A DNA stretch of 64,000 nt from an uncultured Mailhella sp. (lineage in GTDB: Bacteria; Desulfobacterota; Desulfovibrionia; Desulfovibrionales; Desulfovibrionaceae), in the NCBI RefSeq assembly GCF_963931295.1, contig NZ_OZ007001.1:868001-932000 (forward strand), read 5' to 3'. Shown in pieces: positions 47,276 through 56,569 of the stretch (position 1 is the first letter of the stretch; the number at the start of each line of letters is the position of its first letter). A program made the position numbers and the translations under genes. The notes beneath the pieces are model-generated. The model saw only the letters and a program-made list of their open reading frames with translations, had not been told where the DNA came from and searched no databases.

Positions 47276-49145
47276 ATTTTTTCTCCTGCGCAGCATGTTT
47301 CTGCACCAGATGATATTTGACGAGCTTGCGCCAGAGCGTGGAAAAATGAACGTCGAGCGCTTCCGAAACCGCCTGGATGGACCCGTAACGCTCCATGGCC
47401 CGCTCAAGATAGCTCTTTTCAAAGGCGGCCAGGGCATCCTTGAGCGAGAGCCTGCCATCCTCCAGCTCCGGCAGCTCCGTAAGCCGGGCCGACGAGCCGG
47501 CGGGCTGCGTGATGTCCGGCAGAGACACATGTTCCACCCGCGCCTGCTCCGTCAGCTGGTATTCCTGCTGCAGCCTGGCGGGCAGATCGTGCAGCCCCAG
47601 CGTATCGCCTTCGCTCATCACGAGCAGCCATTCCATGATGTTGATGAGCTCCCGCATGTTGCCCCGGAACGGATACCGCAAAAGCCAGTGCAAAAGCTCG
47701 GGAGACATTTTCTTGGAGGCGCTGTTCTGCGTATTGTACTGCTCGATGAGCTGATCGATCATGGCCCGCACGTCTTCCGGCCGTTCGCGCAGGGGCGGAA
47801 TGACGAGAGGAATGACGTTGAGCCGGTAAAACAGATCCCGCCGGAAATTCCCCTTTTCCACCTCCTCGGCCAGATTCTTGTTGGTGGCGGCAAGAATGCG
47901 GATGTCCACCGACGTCCTCTTTGTGCCGCCCACACGGATGAAAGATTTTTTTTCAAATACTTCCAGGAGCTTTGACTGAAGACTGTATTGCAACTCGCCG
48001 ATTTCGTCCAGAAAAAGCATGCCCTTGTCCGCTGTTTCGATAAGGCCCATCTTGCCGTGGGCGCTTGCGCCGGTGAACGCGCCTTTCTCGTAGCCGAAGA
48101 GTTCGCTTTCCAGAAGCTGTTCGGGAATGGCTCCGCAGTTGATGACCACGAAGGGGCGGGAACTGCGGCTGCTGTTGTTGTGGATGAGCGAGGCAAGCAT
48201 GGTCTTGCCCACGCCGGATTCTCCGGTGATAAGCACGCACGAGCTGGTCTTGCTCACCTTGAGCGCCTGCTGCACCACCTGATTCATGACGGAGCTGTGG
48301 ATGGTAAAGCCCGAGGCGTTGCACAGTCTCTGCAGTTCGGCCGAAGGCAGGCTGGGCTTGGGCGCGGCGGAAACCGACGTCTTCGTTTCCGGCTCCGCGG
48401 GGGAGGGAGCCGGATGCTTGAGCTGGAGCATCACGCGGAACAGATTGCCCGAATCGTCGAACGAAGGCGTGGCGCAGCCCTGAAAGACCTGTCCCGTGGG
48501 AAGCGCGACCGGCATGGTCACGCGCTTTCTGGACTCGCTCGCCTGCTTGAAGAGCGAAACCAGATTGCGGGGAGAGCGCTGAATATCCTCGATGTGCCGG
48601 CCCACCAGCCCCTGACGGCCCAGCAGGATGAGTTTTTCATAGGCGGAGTTGACGTGACGCACCTCGCCGCGGCGGTTCAGCGAGAGAAAGACGTCCTCGA
48701 ACTGATCGACCACGGTTTCAAATTCGCGCACGATGTTCTGATACTCGGGAAACTCATGCACCACGGCGTTGAAATTGTTGATGTCCTGCATCATGGTGAT
48801 GACGCCAGCCGTTCCGCCGTTGTGCCTGACGGGCATGCGGCTCACCAGCACGGTGGCCATGGGCAGGCGCAGCAGGGAGCAGACCTGCGGAATGCCCGTG
48901 GCCAGCACTTTTTTCACTTCCACCCAGTCGTGCGGACTGAAATCCGCGAGAGGAAATCCCGCTCTGGGAATGCTGCTGCCCTGATGCAGCAGCTGCGCCG
49001 CCTGATTGACGTGATAAAGAACGCCTTCGGCGTCAACAAGCAGCACGCCCACGGAAAGAGCCTCGGTAAAGGTCCGTATTTCCTCAAGGGGAAGGAAGGA
49101 CAGCGAGGATACGGGGAGCTTTTCTTCTCTGATGGATTTCGTCAT
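47265..49145 (-). CDS. PAS-domain sigma-54-dependent activator of the glycyl-radical cluster
   Basis: 626 aa from the ATG at 49145, 14 bp after the previous gene's stop; an in-frame ATG at 49184 overlaps that gene. Two PAS-like domains (SVGVLLVDAEGVLYHVNQAAQLL, then DVFLSLNRRGEVRHVNSAYEKLI) precede the AAA+ domain with GESGVGKT, GAFTGA, LFLDEIGEL and RLNVIPLVIPPLRERPEDV, and a Fis helix-turn-helix (QAVSEALDVHFSTLWRKL) ends it. It should bind the repeated TTGC-N6-GCAA sites and open the sigma-54 promoters at 46205, 56725 and perhaps 56014. Confidence 0.92.
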   Translation of the reverse strand: MTKSIREEKLPVSSLSFLPLEEIRTFTEALSVGVLLVDAEGVLYHVNQAAQLLHQGSSIPRAGFPLADFSPHDWVEVKKVLATGIPQVCSLLRLPMATVLVSRMPVRHNGGTAGVITMMQDINNFNAVVHEFPEYQNIVREFETVVDQFEDVFLSLNRRGEVRHVNSAYEKLILLGRQGLVGRHIEDIQRSPRNLVSLFKQASESRKRVTMPVALPTGQVFQGCATPSFDDSGNLFRVMLQLKHPAPSPAEPETKTSVSAAPKPSLPSAELQRLCNASGFTIHSSVMNQVVQQALKVSKTSSCVLITGESGVGKTMLASLIHNNSSRSSRPFVVINCGAIPEQLLESELFGYEKGAFTGASAHGKMGLIETADKGMLFLDEIGELQYSLQSKLLEVFEKKSFIRVGGTKRTSVDIRILAATNKNLAEEVEKGNFRRDLFYRLNVIPLVIPPLRERPEDVRAMIDQLIEQYNTQNSASKKMSPELLHWLLRYPFRGNMRELINIMEWLLVMSEGDTLGLHDLPARLQQEYQLTEQARVEHVSLPDITQPAGSSARLTELPELEDGRLSLKDALAAFEKSYLERAMERYGSIQAVSEALDVHFSTLWRKLVKYHLVQKHAAQEKKYVP

Positions 49146-49159
49146 GGCAACGCCGCCTG

Positions 49160-51559
49160 CTATCGGGCGCTCTGGAGCGGACATTTGTAGGTGAACGCCG
49201 CTGAGGGGAAGGAGTATCCCTGAGCGTTGAAGCTCGGAATATTGAGAAACAAACTATTGTACTCATAAGGGGAGTTGCGCAACAACGTCAATTCTGCAGG
49301 GCTTAGAACCTGAAAGCGCAAAAACCAGTGCGACTGCCTGCACCATGTCTGAATCACGGAAGCGAGCGTGTCGAGCCCGGTGGAACCGCACACCTGGCCG
49401 GGCAGCAGCGTGGCAAACATGACCCGCGCGCCCAGAGACGGAATGTCTGGATTCTGCGCCGCCACCTCCGAACTCAGCGCCACGGTCGGCCCCATGCTGC
49501 TCACAATGTGGGACGGCGTCACGCCGAAGGAGAAATTAGTGCCCGCGAAACGGCCGTCGGCCGTGGCCCCGGAAACCCGTCCCATGGCAATGTGCGCCTT
49601 CACTGGCACATAGAATATTTCTCCGCGGCCGCCGTAGCTGTTCACCTCGCTGCGGGCGCGGACAAGAAGAAAGCGGTCAATCTTCCGTCCAATTTCGTCC
49701 ACCCAGTCAATGCCGTTGCCGTATTTCGGACAGTTCAGGCAAAGCTGGCGCACGTCTTCGTATCCTTCGAAATTGGCGGCCAGCATTTCCAGCATGCGCG
49801 GGAGGGAAAAAAGCCTTTTCTCAAACACCAGCGTGCGGAGAGCGGCCAGCGAGTCCACCACCGTGGCAAAACCTATCACGCCGAGAAATCCGCCGATGCT
49901 GCGGCCTTCCGGCACCACGCCCACGGACATGTCCACCCCGTGCTTCATGCACAGGTCGTGCAGGCTGGAAAGCAGCGGCGAGGCCATGTGCAGCGGACGC
50001 AGCCGCTCAAGAATGGCCTGCTGCTGAAAGGCCAGATCGAGAATGTGCAGAAGCTGCGCGCGGAACCGCTTCATGAGCTCGTCGAAGCTGCGTATGTCGG
50101 CGGCGGAGCCCGTGGCAAGTCCCGTGCGACGATTCGGACTCGGCGAACAGAATCCGTCGTTCAGGGCCATTTCGAGCACGGCGGGCAGATTCAGCCAGGC
50201 GGCCCCGACGAAATAGGTGTCCCGATTGATGAGTCTCGCCTCGGAGTAGCCGCTGCCGCAGTAGTCGCGCGCCTCTTCCGCCGTGGCTCCGTTGGCCTGC
50301 TGTCTGGCGATGATGGTTTCGTCGTTGAACAGCACCGGACTGCTGCCCTTCTTCTGCGTGGCCCGGCACACTTCGCGGATGAAGTCCGGCGGCGTGTTCT
50401 TGTGAATGCGCACCCCGAGATACGGATAGTCGAGGGGAAATTCCGACGCCGAGCGCAGAATGAGAAACGAAAGTTCGTTGGTGGCGTCTCCGCCGCCGGC
50501 GAGCTGTCCGCCCAGCGTGGTCAGCTCCCAGTGCGCGAGATCCTCGTAGAGCTTGGCGCCCGTGGGCGACGGCTTGAGGCGCACGAACTGAGCGATGTGA
50601 CACCACAGATCGTCGAGATACTCCCGCGCCTTCTGTTCCGTAAGCATGCCGGAACCGACGTCCTGCCGGTACAGAGGCCAGAGATACTGATCCATGCGGC
50701 CGTTGCTCACGTTACCGCCGAACTCCGCCTCCATGCGGGAAACCATCTGCGTAAACCACTGAGACTGAAGCGCGTCGATGAAGGTTTCGGCCGGCTCCCA
50801 CGGCACGCGGCGGCAGCGTTCGGCCAGCTCCAGACGGTTCTTCTGCTGATCTTCCGTATTCGCGGCCAGGGCCTGTTCCTCGGCCAGCACGGCAAAGCGT
50901 TCGGCAAACAGCCGTATGCCCCGGCAGATTTCCATGACCGCCGTGTAGAAATCGCGCTGCGAATCCGAGGCACACTGCGCCCTCAGGCGTTCGGCGTCCT
51001 CGGCAATGCCCCGGAATCCGCGACGGATGACCTTGCCGTAATCCAGAGCCCACTGCAGGGAATGGCGCACCGTGGCCGTTTCCTGAACGATGAAGGCCGG
51101 ATGCGCGGGGTCGTCGTCAACGTACAGCAGATTTCTGAGCTCTTCGGGCAGCTCGGCGTAGAAATGCTCCTGATAGGTGCGGCCGTGCCAGTACGGCATC
51201 ACCTTGTCGCGCACGAGATCCATGTCGCCTTCGGAAAGGAAGAAGTCTTCCGGCGCAAAGTTTTTGCCTTCCACAAAGGCGTTGTCGAGCTCGGGATAAA
51301 AAATGCCGTAGCGGCCGGGACCGAAGGAACCGGCCAGCAGCTCGTCGGAGGACAGATCCACCGGAACATGCTCGAGCACGTGGGTGAGCGCGCGGGCCCA
51401 GCGCAGCGGCAGGGGCTGTCCTTCCGTGCTCTGCATGGATTCGGTGAAGTACAGCGCCCTGTCCATGAGCAGACGGGGCCGGAAAGAGGAGATGCGGCTG
51501 ATGCGCCTGCGCAGATGAGAAGGCCGCCTGTACGACGCGGTATTCTGTCCCTGATCCAT
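49160..51559 (-). CDS. Glycyl-radical-enzyme homologue lacking catalytic Cys and radical Gly (pseudoenzyme)
   Basis: 799 aa, intact frame, GGGGGAG before the start. It aligns with the enzyme at 52531 over its whole length (ARLFTESM-type start, RYGIFYPELD, NGRMDQYLWPLY, HWELTTLGGQ, GRVSGATADGR). The active loop normally SGC-x-E reads SGYSE, so Tyr438 replaces the catalytic Cys; a Cys434 lies four residues earlier. The radical loop normally RIAGYSA reads NIPSFNA, so Ser776 replaces the Gly, and the conserved end after it is lost. Arg165, Gln169 and Trp344 of the substrate pocket remain, while the later Arg/Phe pair is Phe/Val. It cannot be a normal glycyl radical enzyme; a structural, regulatory or binding role is inferred. 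Confidence 0.9.
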   Translation of the reverse strand: MDQGQNTASYRRPSHLRRRISRISSFRPRLLMDRALYFTESMQSTEGQPLPLRWARALTHVLEHVPVDLSSDELLAGSFGPGRYGIFYPELDNAFVEGKNFAPEDFFLSEGDMDLVRDKVMPYWHGRTYQEHFYAELPEELRNLLYVDDDPAHPAFIVQETATVRHSLQWALDYGKVIRRGFRGIAEDAERLRAQCASDSQRDFYTAVMEICRGIRLFAERFAVLAEEQALAANTEDQQKNRLELAERCRRVPWEPAETFIDALQSQWFTQMVSRMEAEFGGNVSNGRMDQYLWPLYRQDVGSGMLTEQKAREYLDDLWCHIAQFVRLKPSPTGAKLYEDLAHWELTTLGGQLAGGGDATNELSFLILRSASEFPLDYPYLGVRIHKNTPPDFIREVCRATQKKGSSPVLFNDETIIARQQANGATAEEARDYCGSGYSEARLINRDTYFVGAAWLNLPAVLEMALNDGFCSPSPNRRTGLATGSAADIRSFDELMKRFRAQLLHILDLAFQQQAILERLRPLHMASPLLSSLHDLCMKHGVDMSVGVVPEGRSIGGFLGVIGFATVVDSLAALRTLVFEKRLFSLPRMLEMLAANFEGYEDVRQLCLNCPKYGNGIDWVDEIGRKIDRFLLVRARSEVNSYGGRGEIFYVPVKAHIAMGRVSGATADGRFAGTNFSFGVTPSHIVSSMGPTVALSSEVAAQNPDIPSLGARVMFATLLPGQVCGSTGLDTLASVIQTWCRQSHWFLRFQVLSPAELTLLRNSPYEYNSLFLNIPSFNAQGYSFPSAAFTYKCPLQSAR

Positions 51560-51579
51560 AACTCCCCCGAGGTAGAAAA

Positions 51580-52470
51580 TTATAGCGAAGACACGCAGTT
51601 TTGCAAAGCGGCAAACGCTTCCTTGGAAAGCTGAACGTCACCCATGGGATAGGGGCGTCCGAGCGAGGCGTACTTGGAGCGCCCCATGCTGTGATAGGGC
51701 AACAGCTCGTATTCCGCGCCCAGAGAGCGGGCCAGCTCGGCCGTAGCCTTCAGATTGTCTTCGGAATCGTTGACGCCGGGAATGACGGGCGTGCGTATTC
51801 TCAGCGAAAGATGAGGAAATTCCCGTCGAAGCGCCTGGAGATTGGAAAGAATGAGCCGGTTGGAAACGCCGGTGACGCGCCGATGCACGTCATCGTCCAG
51901 ATGCTTGACGTCCATGAGCAGGTGACCGATGAGCGGCATGGCCGAAAGGAACACGTCCTCGGGCGCGTAGCCGCTGGTTTCCATGGCCACGTCGATTCTT
52001 CTCCGCCTGGCTTCCGCGCACAGGTCGTGCAGAAACTCGGGCTGCATGAGCGGCTCACCGCCGCTGACGGTCAGGCCGCCGCCGGACCGGGTGTAGAACA
52101 GCGCGTCCTGCTCCACGACCTTCATTACTTCGGCCACGGTGTAGGGCCTGCCGTAGAACACCAGCGCCTTGTCCGGACAGACTTTGGCGCAGTCCGGACA
52201 CTCGCCGTGGCACAGATCGCGCCGTATTTCCAGCCTGCGTTCCTCGTTCAGACTGAGCACTCCGCGGGAACAGCGTGCCACGCAGCGGCCGCAGCCGAAG
52301 CATTTTTCGGGATTGTATCCGTGTTCCGGCAAAGGCGACTGAGATTCCGGATTGCAGCACCACCGGCAGCGCAAAGGACAGCCCTTGAAAAACACCAGGG
52401 TGCGGATGCCCGGGCCGTCATGGATGGAAAACTTCTGAATGTTGAAAACCGTTCCAAGCGTGGGGCTCAT
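51580..52470 (-). CDS. Glycyl-radical-enzyme activating enzyme (activase 1)
   Basis: 296 aa. SIHDGPGIRT is the canonical start of the activase, Cys31, Cys35 and Cys38 (GCPLRCRWC) bind the AdoMet-cleaving cluster, and two ferredoxin-type cysteine sets follow (CFGCGRCVARC, CHGECPDCAKVC). VSGGEPLMQP binds AdoMet and PYHSMGRSKYASLG is the usual C-terminal segment. It lies 60 bp after the IslA-like enzyme gene and surely installs its glycyl radical. Confidence 0.93.
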   Translation of the reverse strand: MSPTLGTVFNIQKFSIHDGPGIRTLVFFKGCPLRCRWCCNPESQSPLPEHGYNPEKCFGCGRCVARCSRGVLSLNEERRLEIRRDLCHGECPDCAKVCPDKALVFYGRPYTVAEVMKVVEQDALFYTRSGGGLTVSGGEPLMQPEFLHDLCAEARRRRIDVAMETSGYAPEDVFLSAMPLIGHLLMDVKHLDDDVHRRVTGVSNRLILSNLQALRREFPHLSLRIRTPVIPGVNDSEDNLKATAELARSLGAEYELLPYHSMGRSKYASLGRPYPMGDVQLSKEAFAALQNCVSSL

Positions 52471-52530
52471 GACGTCTCCTGAAAAAAATACGGCCCGGAA
52501 CTTCCGCTCCGGGCCGGTCGGAAAGGAAGG

Positions 52531-55029
52531 CTACATCTTGTCGTGTTCCGTTCTGGCGATCAGATCGTTCTGCAGATCGCGGGACAGTTCGGTGAAGTAG
52601 GCGCTGTAGCCGGCAATGCGGACGATGAGCCCCTTGTACAGCTCGGGATGCTGCTGCGCCTGAATGAGCGTCTCACGATTGATGACGTTGAACTGCACGT
52701 GCCACAGACGAAGGTCGCAGAACACGCGGATGAAATCCACGAGCTTGCGGGTGCCGCTTTCGCCTTCAAGGCACTTGGGCGAGAACTTCACGTTGAGAAG
52801 ACGCGCGGCGCGCTGGCTCATGTTGTAGTTCTTGGTGTTGAAGTTGGAACGCAGAACGGCGGTGGGACCGTTGATGTCCGCGCCGTGCGAGGCGGAAGAG
52901 CCGTCGGAGAGCGGCGTCCAGGCCTTGCGTCCGTTGGGAGTGGCGGAAACCACGCGTCCGAACGGCACGTGCGAAGTGAAGGGAACCATGCGGAAATCGC
53001 AGCGGATGCCCAGTCTGGACGCATACTTGGCGCTGAATTCCTGAGCAAGGCGATCTATTTCCAGACCAATGCTGTCGGCGTACTCGTCGTCGTTGCCGTA
53101 CTTGGGCGCGTTGGCCAGAATGGCCTGCACGTCTTCCTTGCCCACGAAGTCGCAGGCGAGCGCGTCCAGCACTTCCTGCATGGAAAGCGTACCGTCCTCG
53201 TACACTACCTTCTTGATGGCGGCGAGGGAGTCGATGGCCGTGCTGTAGCCGAGGCATTCAAAGTAGCCGAGGTTCAGGCCGCCCTCGTACTGATGATCCT
53301 GATGCAGATCCACGCAGTCGCGCATGGCGAGCACGTGCAGGGAGTCGGAAATGGGCGTGGCAAAATGTTCCGCGCGGGTCTTGATGATGTGGTACTGCTG
53401 CAGGAACGCGTGACGGATGATGAACATCTGCTGCTTCACATACGCGTTCCAGAACTTTTCCCAGGTGTCGAAGGTGAGCACGTCGCCGGTTTCCAGGGTG
53501 AGCAGCTCGTCGCCGTACTTCTTCATGCGGCCGTTGTACAGGGTGAGCTCCACCGCCGCGCCGAGGCTGAACTGCGCGTGTCCGCTGGTGTAGGTGTCCA
53601 CGCGGGGCATGCGGATTTCCGCGCAGCCCGACGCGGCGTAGTCGAAGATGTCCGCCAGGGGCGCGCCCTTGGCCAGATGCAGAGGAATGATTTCCTCGTC
53701 GTTCAGCAGCTTGGGGAAGCCGCAGCCCTGCTTGATGGTTTCGGCCACCTCGTAGAGATAGCGTTCGGGGCAGCGGGCGTGGATGCGGGCCGCAAGGTCG
53801 GGATAGTGCAGAGGGCATTCCCGCTTGGAACGGAGCACCACGTAGGTGAGCTCGTTGGTGGCGTCGCGGCCGTCTCTGGTCTGTCCTCCGATGGTCACGG
53901 CCTCCCAGTGCGAATAGCCTTCATGCGTGGCCTTGTTGTAGGGCGTGATGGCCAGATCGAGGCACTGGGCCATGTTCACCCACATGCACTGCAGAAGTTC
54001 CACGGCTCTGTCTTCGTCGAGGCGGCCTTCGCGCACGTCCTTTTCGTAGTACGGCCAGAAAAGCTGATCCATGCGGCCGTTGGTGGGGTTCGAGCTGATC
54101 TTCTGCTCAAGGCGGGCAAATGCCTGCACGAACCAGTGGGACTGGAGCGCCTCATAGAAGGTGCGGGGCGGATTTTCGGGAACCCAGTCGCAGTTTGCGG
54201 CGATCTGCAGGAGCTCTTCGCGGCGCTTGGGATCCTTTTCCGCGGCCGCAAGCTCGCGGGCCTTGGCCGCGTAACGGTGCGCCCAGGCGATGATGCCGTC
54301 GCTCACGAGCACCATGGCTTCCAGATAGGGCCGCTTTTCGCACTGATCCAGCGGATCGTCGGGATCAAGCGCGGCCAGTTTGGCGAGCGCCTCTTCCTTG
54401 ATGCCCTTGTAGCCGAGCTTGAACAGGCGCTCGTAGTCGAGGCACCACTGGAGGCTGGAACGGTTAGATGCCGTTTCGCAGCAGATGTAGCGGGACTGAT
54501 AGCCGCCTTCGTCGGCATAGGCCAGGCGATGAGAGTCCTTGGGCAGACGCTTGTTCAGATCCTGATGGAAAGTCTTGTCCTTCCAATAGGGAGTGATGAG
54601 GTCTTCCACCACCTTGGCGTCTTCGGCGGTCACCTCGAAGGGCGAAGCCGGGTCTTCAGGCAGTTCCTTCAGCGCGGAAGCCTGATAGTCGCCGTCGAGT
54701 TCGGGATAGAGAATGCCGTAGCGGGAACCCTGATGGCCCATGCGGCCCACGATGAGCTGATCGTCGTCGATATAGACGGTCATGTTCTCGCCCATGTGCT
54801 TGAGCGCCTTGGCCCAGCGCAGCACCAGCATTTCCCCTTCGGTTTCCTTCATGGATTCCGTGAACAGACGGGCGCGTTCCACATCGATGAACGGCTTTTT
54901 CCCGTCGAACACGCTTATCAGCTTGTAGAGTCGGGGGTGCTTGAGTTCGTTGGGATCCTTCTTGCCCGCGATGCGGTCGAGAATGGTCTGTTCCTGGCCG
55001 GAATACGCCAGATTTTCACAGCAGGACAT
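52531..55029 (-). CDS. Glycyl radical enzyme, isethionate sulfite-lyase (IslA)-like
   Basis: 832 aa from the ATG at 55029 (GAGGAG 7 bp before it). Cys469 and Glu471 (SGCAE) and radical Gly807 (RIAGYSA) are present. Arg190, Gln194 (RSSLQW), Trp375, Arg680 and Phe684 fall at the positions of the sulfonate-pocket residues Arg189, Gln193, Trp374, Arg678, Phe682 I recall for Bilophila IslA, and length (830 versus 832) agrees. IslA cleaves isethionate to acetaldehyde and sulfite. The dihydroxypropanesulfonate lyase HpsG is a close relative, so the exact sulfonate is open. Activase follows; an amidohydrolase precedes. Confidence 0.8.
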   Translation of the reverse strand: MSCCENLAYSGQEQTILDRIAGKKDPNELKHPRLYKLISVFDGKKPFIDVERARLFTESMKETEGEMLVLRWAKALKHMGENMTVYIDDDQLIVGRMGHQGSRYGILYPELDGDYQASALKELPEDPASPFEVTAEDAKVVEDLITPYWKDKTFHQDLNKRLPKDSHRLAYADEGGYQSRYICCETASNRSSLQWCLDYERLFKLGYKGIKEEALAKLAALDPDDPLDQCEKRPYLEAMVLVSDGIIAWAHRYAAKARELAAAEKDPKRREELLQIAANCDWVPENPPRTFYEALQSHWFVQAFARLEQKISSNPTNGRMDQLFWPYYEKDVREGRLDEDRAVELLQCMWVNMAQCLDLAITPYNKATHEGYSHWEAVTIGGQTRDGRDATNELTYVVLRSKRECPLHYPDLAARIHARCPERYLYEVAETIKQGCGFPKLLNDEEIIPLHLAKGAPLADIFDYAASGCAEIRMPRVDTYTSGHAQFSLGAAVELTLYNGRMKKYGDELLTLETGDVLTFDTWEKFWNAYVKQQMFIIRHAFLQQYHIIKTRAEHFATPISDSLHVLAMRDCVDLHQDHQYEGGLNLGYFECLGYSTAIDSLAAIKKVVYEDGTLSMQEVLDALACDFVGKEDVQAILANAPKYGNDDEYADSIGLEIDRLAQEFSAKYASRLGIRCDFRMVPFTSHVPFGRVVSATPNGRKAWTPLSDGSSASHGADINGPTAVLRSNFNTKNYNMSQRAARLLNVKFSPKCLEGESGTRKLVDFIRVFCDLRLWHVQFNVINRETLIQAQQHPELYKGLIVRIAGYSAYFTELSRDLQNDLIARTEHDKM

Positions 55030-55153
55030 GGCTATGCTCCTCAAAAGTTGGCTCGTTCTTCGTTGAAATTTTCCATGATGACGGGACACGGCAAAAGCGA
55101 TTCTTCGTTGTCCGGAGCCTCGGCGCGCTTTCTGCGCAACGCCGGAAGCTCCG

Positions 55154-55984
55154 TCAAAGGCCGAGGAATTCCCGGCCGTTGGCGACGGAAATCCGTTCCA
55201 TGACCTCGGGGCTGAAGGGCAGCGCACGGAACGCCTCGACGGCGCGGGTCACGTTGACGAAAGGATTGGCGCTGGCAAACAGCACCTTGCGGGAAATGAC
55301 CGACGCTGCGGCGTCGATGAGCGTCTGCGACTGCGGCTTGCCCACGCAGGTGGAGAAATCCAGATACACGTTGGCGTTGCGCTGCGTCACGGCCACGGCT
55401 TCGAGCATCCACGGATATCCGCCATGGCTGATGAGTATGCGCAGGTCGGGAAAGTCGCGGGCCACGTTGTCGATGTACACGGGATGCATGGGATCCATGG
55501 ACACGCCGGGCATGTACGGAGACAGCCCAGCTGTGATGATGACGGGAACGTTCAGCTCGCAGCACACCGTGTAGAGAGGATAGTAAAGGGCGTCGTCGGA
55601 ACGCAGATGCGCCATGCAGGGCTCAATGGACGCCCCGCGCATGCCGTCCTTTTCCACGGCGCGGCGGAACTCGCGCACGGCGTCCATCTTCTTGTGCGGA
55701 TCGAATCCGTAAAAGCCGATGAACAGGTCAGGATAAGCCTTCATGCACTCCAGCACCAGATCGTTGGACGGCGGGTAGTTGTACGTGCTCTCGCAGTCGC
55801 GACCGGTGTACACGGCCTTTTCCACGCCAAGGCTCCGCAGTTCCTCCACGCAGGCCTCAAGGCTCTTGTCCGGCGTGGAGGCAAAGGGAGTACGCTTGAT
55901 GTAGTCTCTGTACACGGGATGCTTGATGAAACTGTCCAGAGACTCCCTAGTCGATGGTCTGTAACGAAAATCTATGATGGACAT
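55154..55984 (-). CDS. Amidohydrolase-2 family protein with altered metal-binding motifs
   Basis: 276 aa with GAGGAGG upstream. The fold follows the PF04909 TIM barrel: GVEKAVYTG, GFYGFDPH, GASIEPCMAHLRSDD, LRILISHGGYPWMLEAV. The first strand reads DFRYRP instead of D-x-H-x-H, and the last reads FASANPF instead of the usual GSD-YP, so the normal metal ligands appear changed and hydrolysis is doubtful. First gene of the minus-strand cluster, 124 bp before the glycyl radical enzyme; its role there is unknown. Confidence 0.82.
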   Translation of the reverse strand: MSIIDFRYRPSTRESLDSFIKHPVYRDYIKRTPFASTPDKSLEACVEELRSLGVEKAVYTGRDCESTYNYPPSNDLVLECMKAYPDLFIGFYGFDPHKKMDAVREFRRAVEKDGMRGASIEPCMAHLRSDDALYYPLYTVCCELNVPVIITAGLSPYMPGVSMDPMHPVYIDNVARDFPDLRILISHGGYPWMLEAVAVTQRNANVYLDFSTCVGKPQSQTLIDAAASVISRKVLFASANPFVNVTRAVEAFRALPFSPEVMERISVANGREFLGL

Positions 55985-56013
55985 GACGTTGCCTCACTTT
56001 TTCCTCCTCACCT

Positions 56014-56029
56014 ATCAAGAATCATGCCA
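56014..56029 (-). promoter_or_regulatory. Candidate sigma-54 promoter of the glycyl-radical cluster
   Basis: On the minus strand TGGCATGATTCTTGAT has the GG and the -12 dinucleotide 10 bp apart, but the -12 reads GA instead of GC. The ribosome site and start at 55984 are 30 bp away. A perfect inverted repeat AATCATG-CCAA-CATGATT (56020-56037) overlaps the -24 box and could be a second control site. Confidence 0.55.
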
Positions 56030-56221
56030 ACATGATTTTCTTTAGAAAAAACAGCTCGTTGTAAAATCACAGCACGACTGCCTCCACGCGGAACTCTCAT
56101 GTCTCAAAGAACCGGGCGACAAAGAGACTCGCCGACTATTCAAGATAACTATTTGATATTTATTTCTTTAAAAAGCTGTTTTCTCTTCCTTTCACTAGCG
56201 CTGTCGCTCCCGCTCGCAAAC

Positions 56222-56235
56222 TTGCACGATTGCAA
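56222..56235. promoter_or_regulatory. Candidate enhancer site TTGC-N6-GCAA
   Basis: TTGCACGATTGCAA, in the divergent region between the glycyl-radical cluster and the MFS/TRAP operon, about 225 bp from the minus-strand promoter candidate. Half-sites (TCGCAAAC, TGCGCAAATG) lie nearby. Apart from these sites the 56040-56720 region holds no recognised gene. Confidence 0.5.
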
Positions 56236-56569
56236 ATCGTACGCCGGAGAACCAAAGTCCGATCGTCTTCCCCTGCCGCACAACGGAAAACGGCCTCTTT
56301 TGCGCAAATGAAAACAGGGCTTTTATCGGCGCGCCTCTTTTCCTGCCTCCCCGGAAGGCCGACTGGCAGAATCCACGTGCGCCCACTCTCGCACTTGTCG
56401 CAACCCTCAAAAATCACACGCCGAGTCTGAAAAAAACGCACGGCTTCGTTCACCGTTCATTTCTGCAAACCACCGTCGGGCTTCTGCCTTCCTTCCAAAA
56501 ACGGAACGCCGTCTCCCGGCCTCGACTCACCGCATCATCCGAAAAATTTCCCGACATCCGGTTTTATTT

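Noticed and set aside
49160..51559. Second GRE gene as a frameshifted pseudogene
   Set aside because: The frame is intact over 799 codons with conserved motifs throughout; only specific catalytic residues are replaced.
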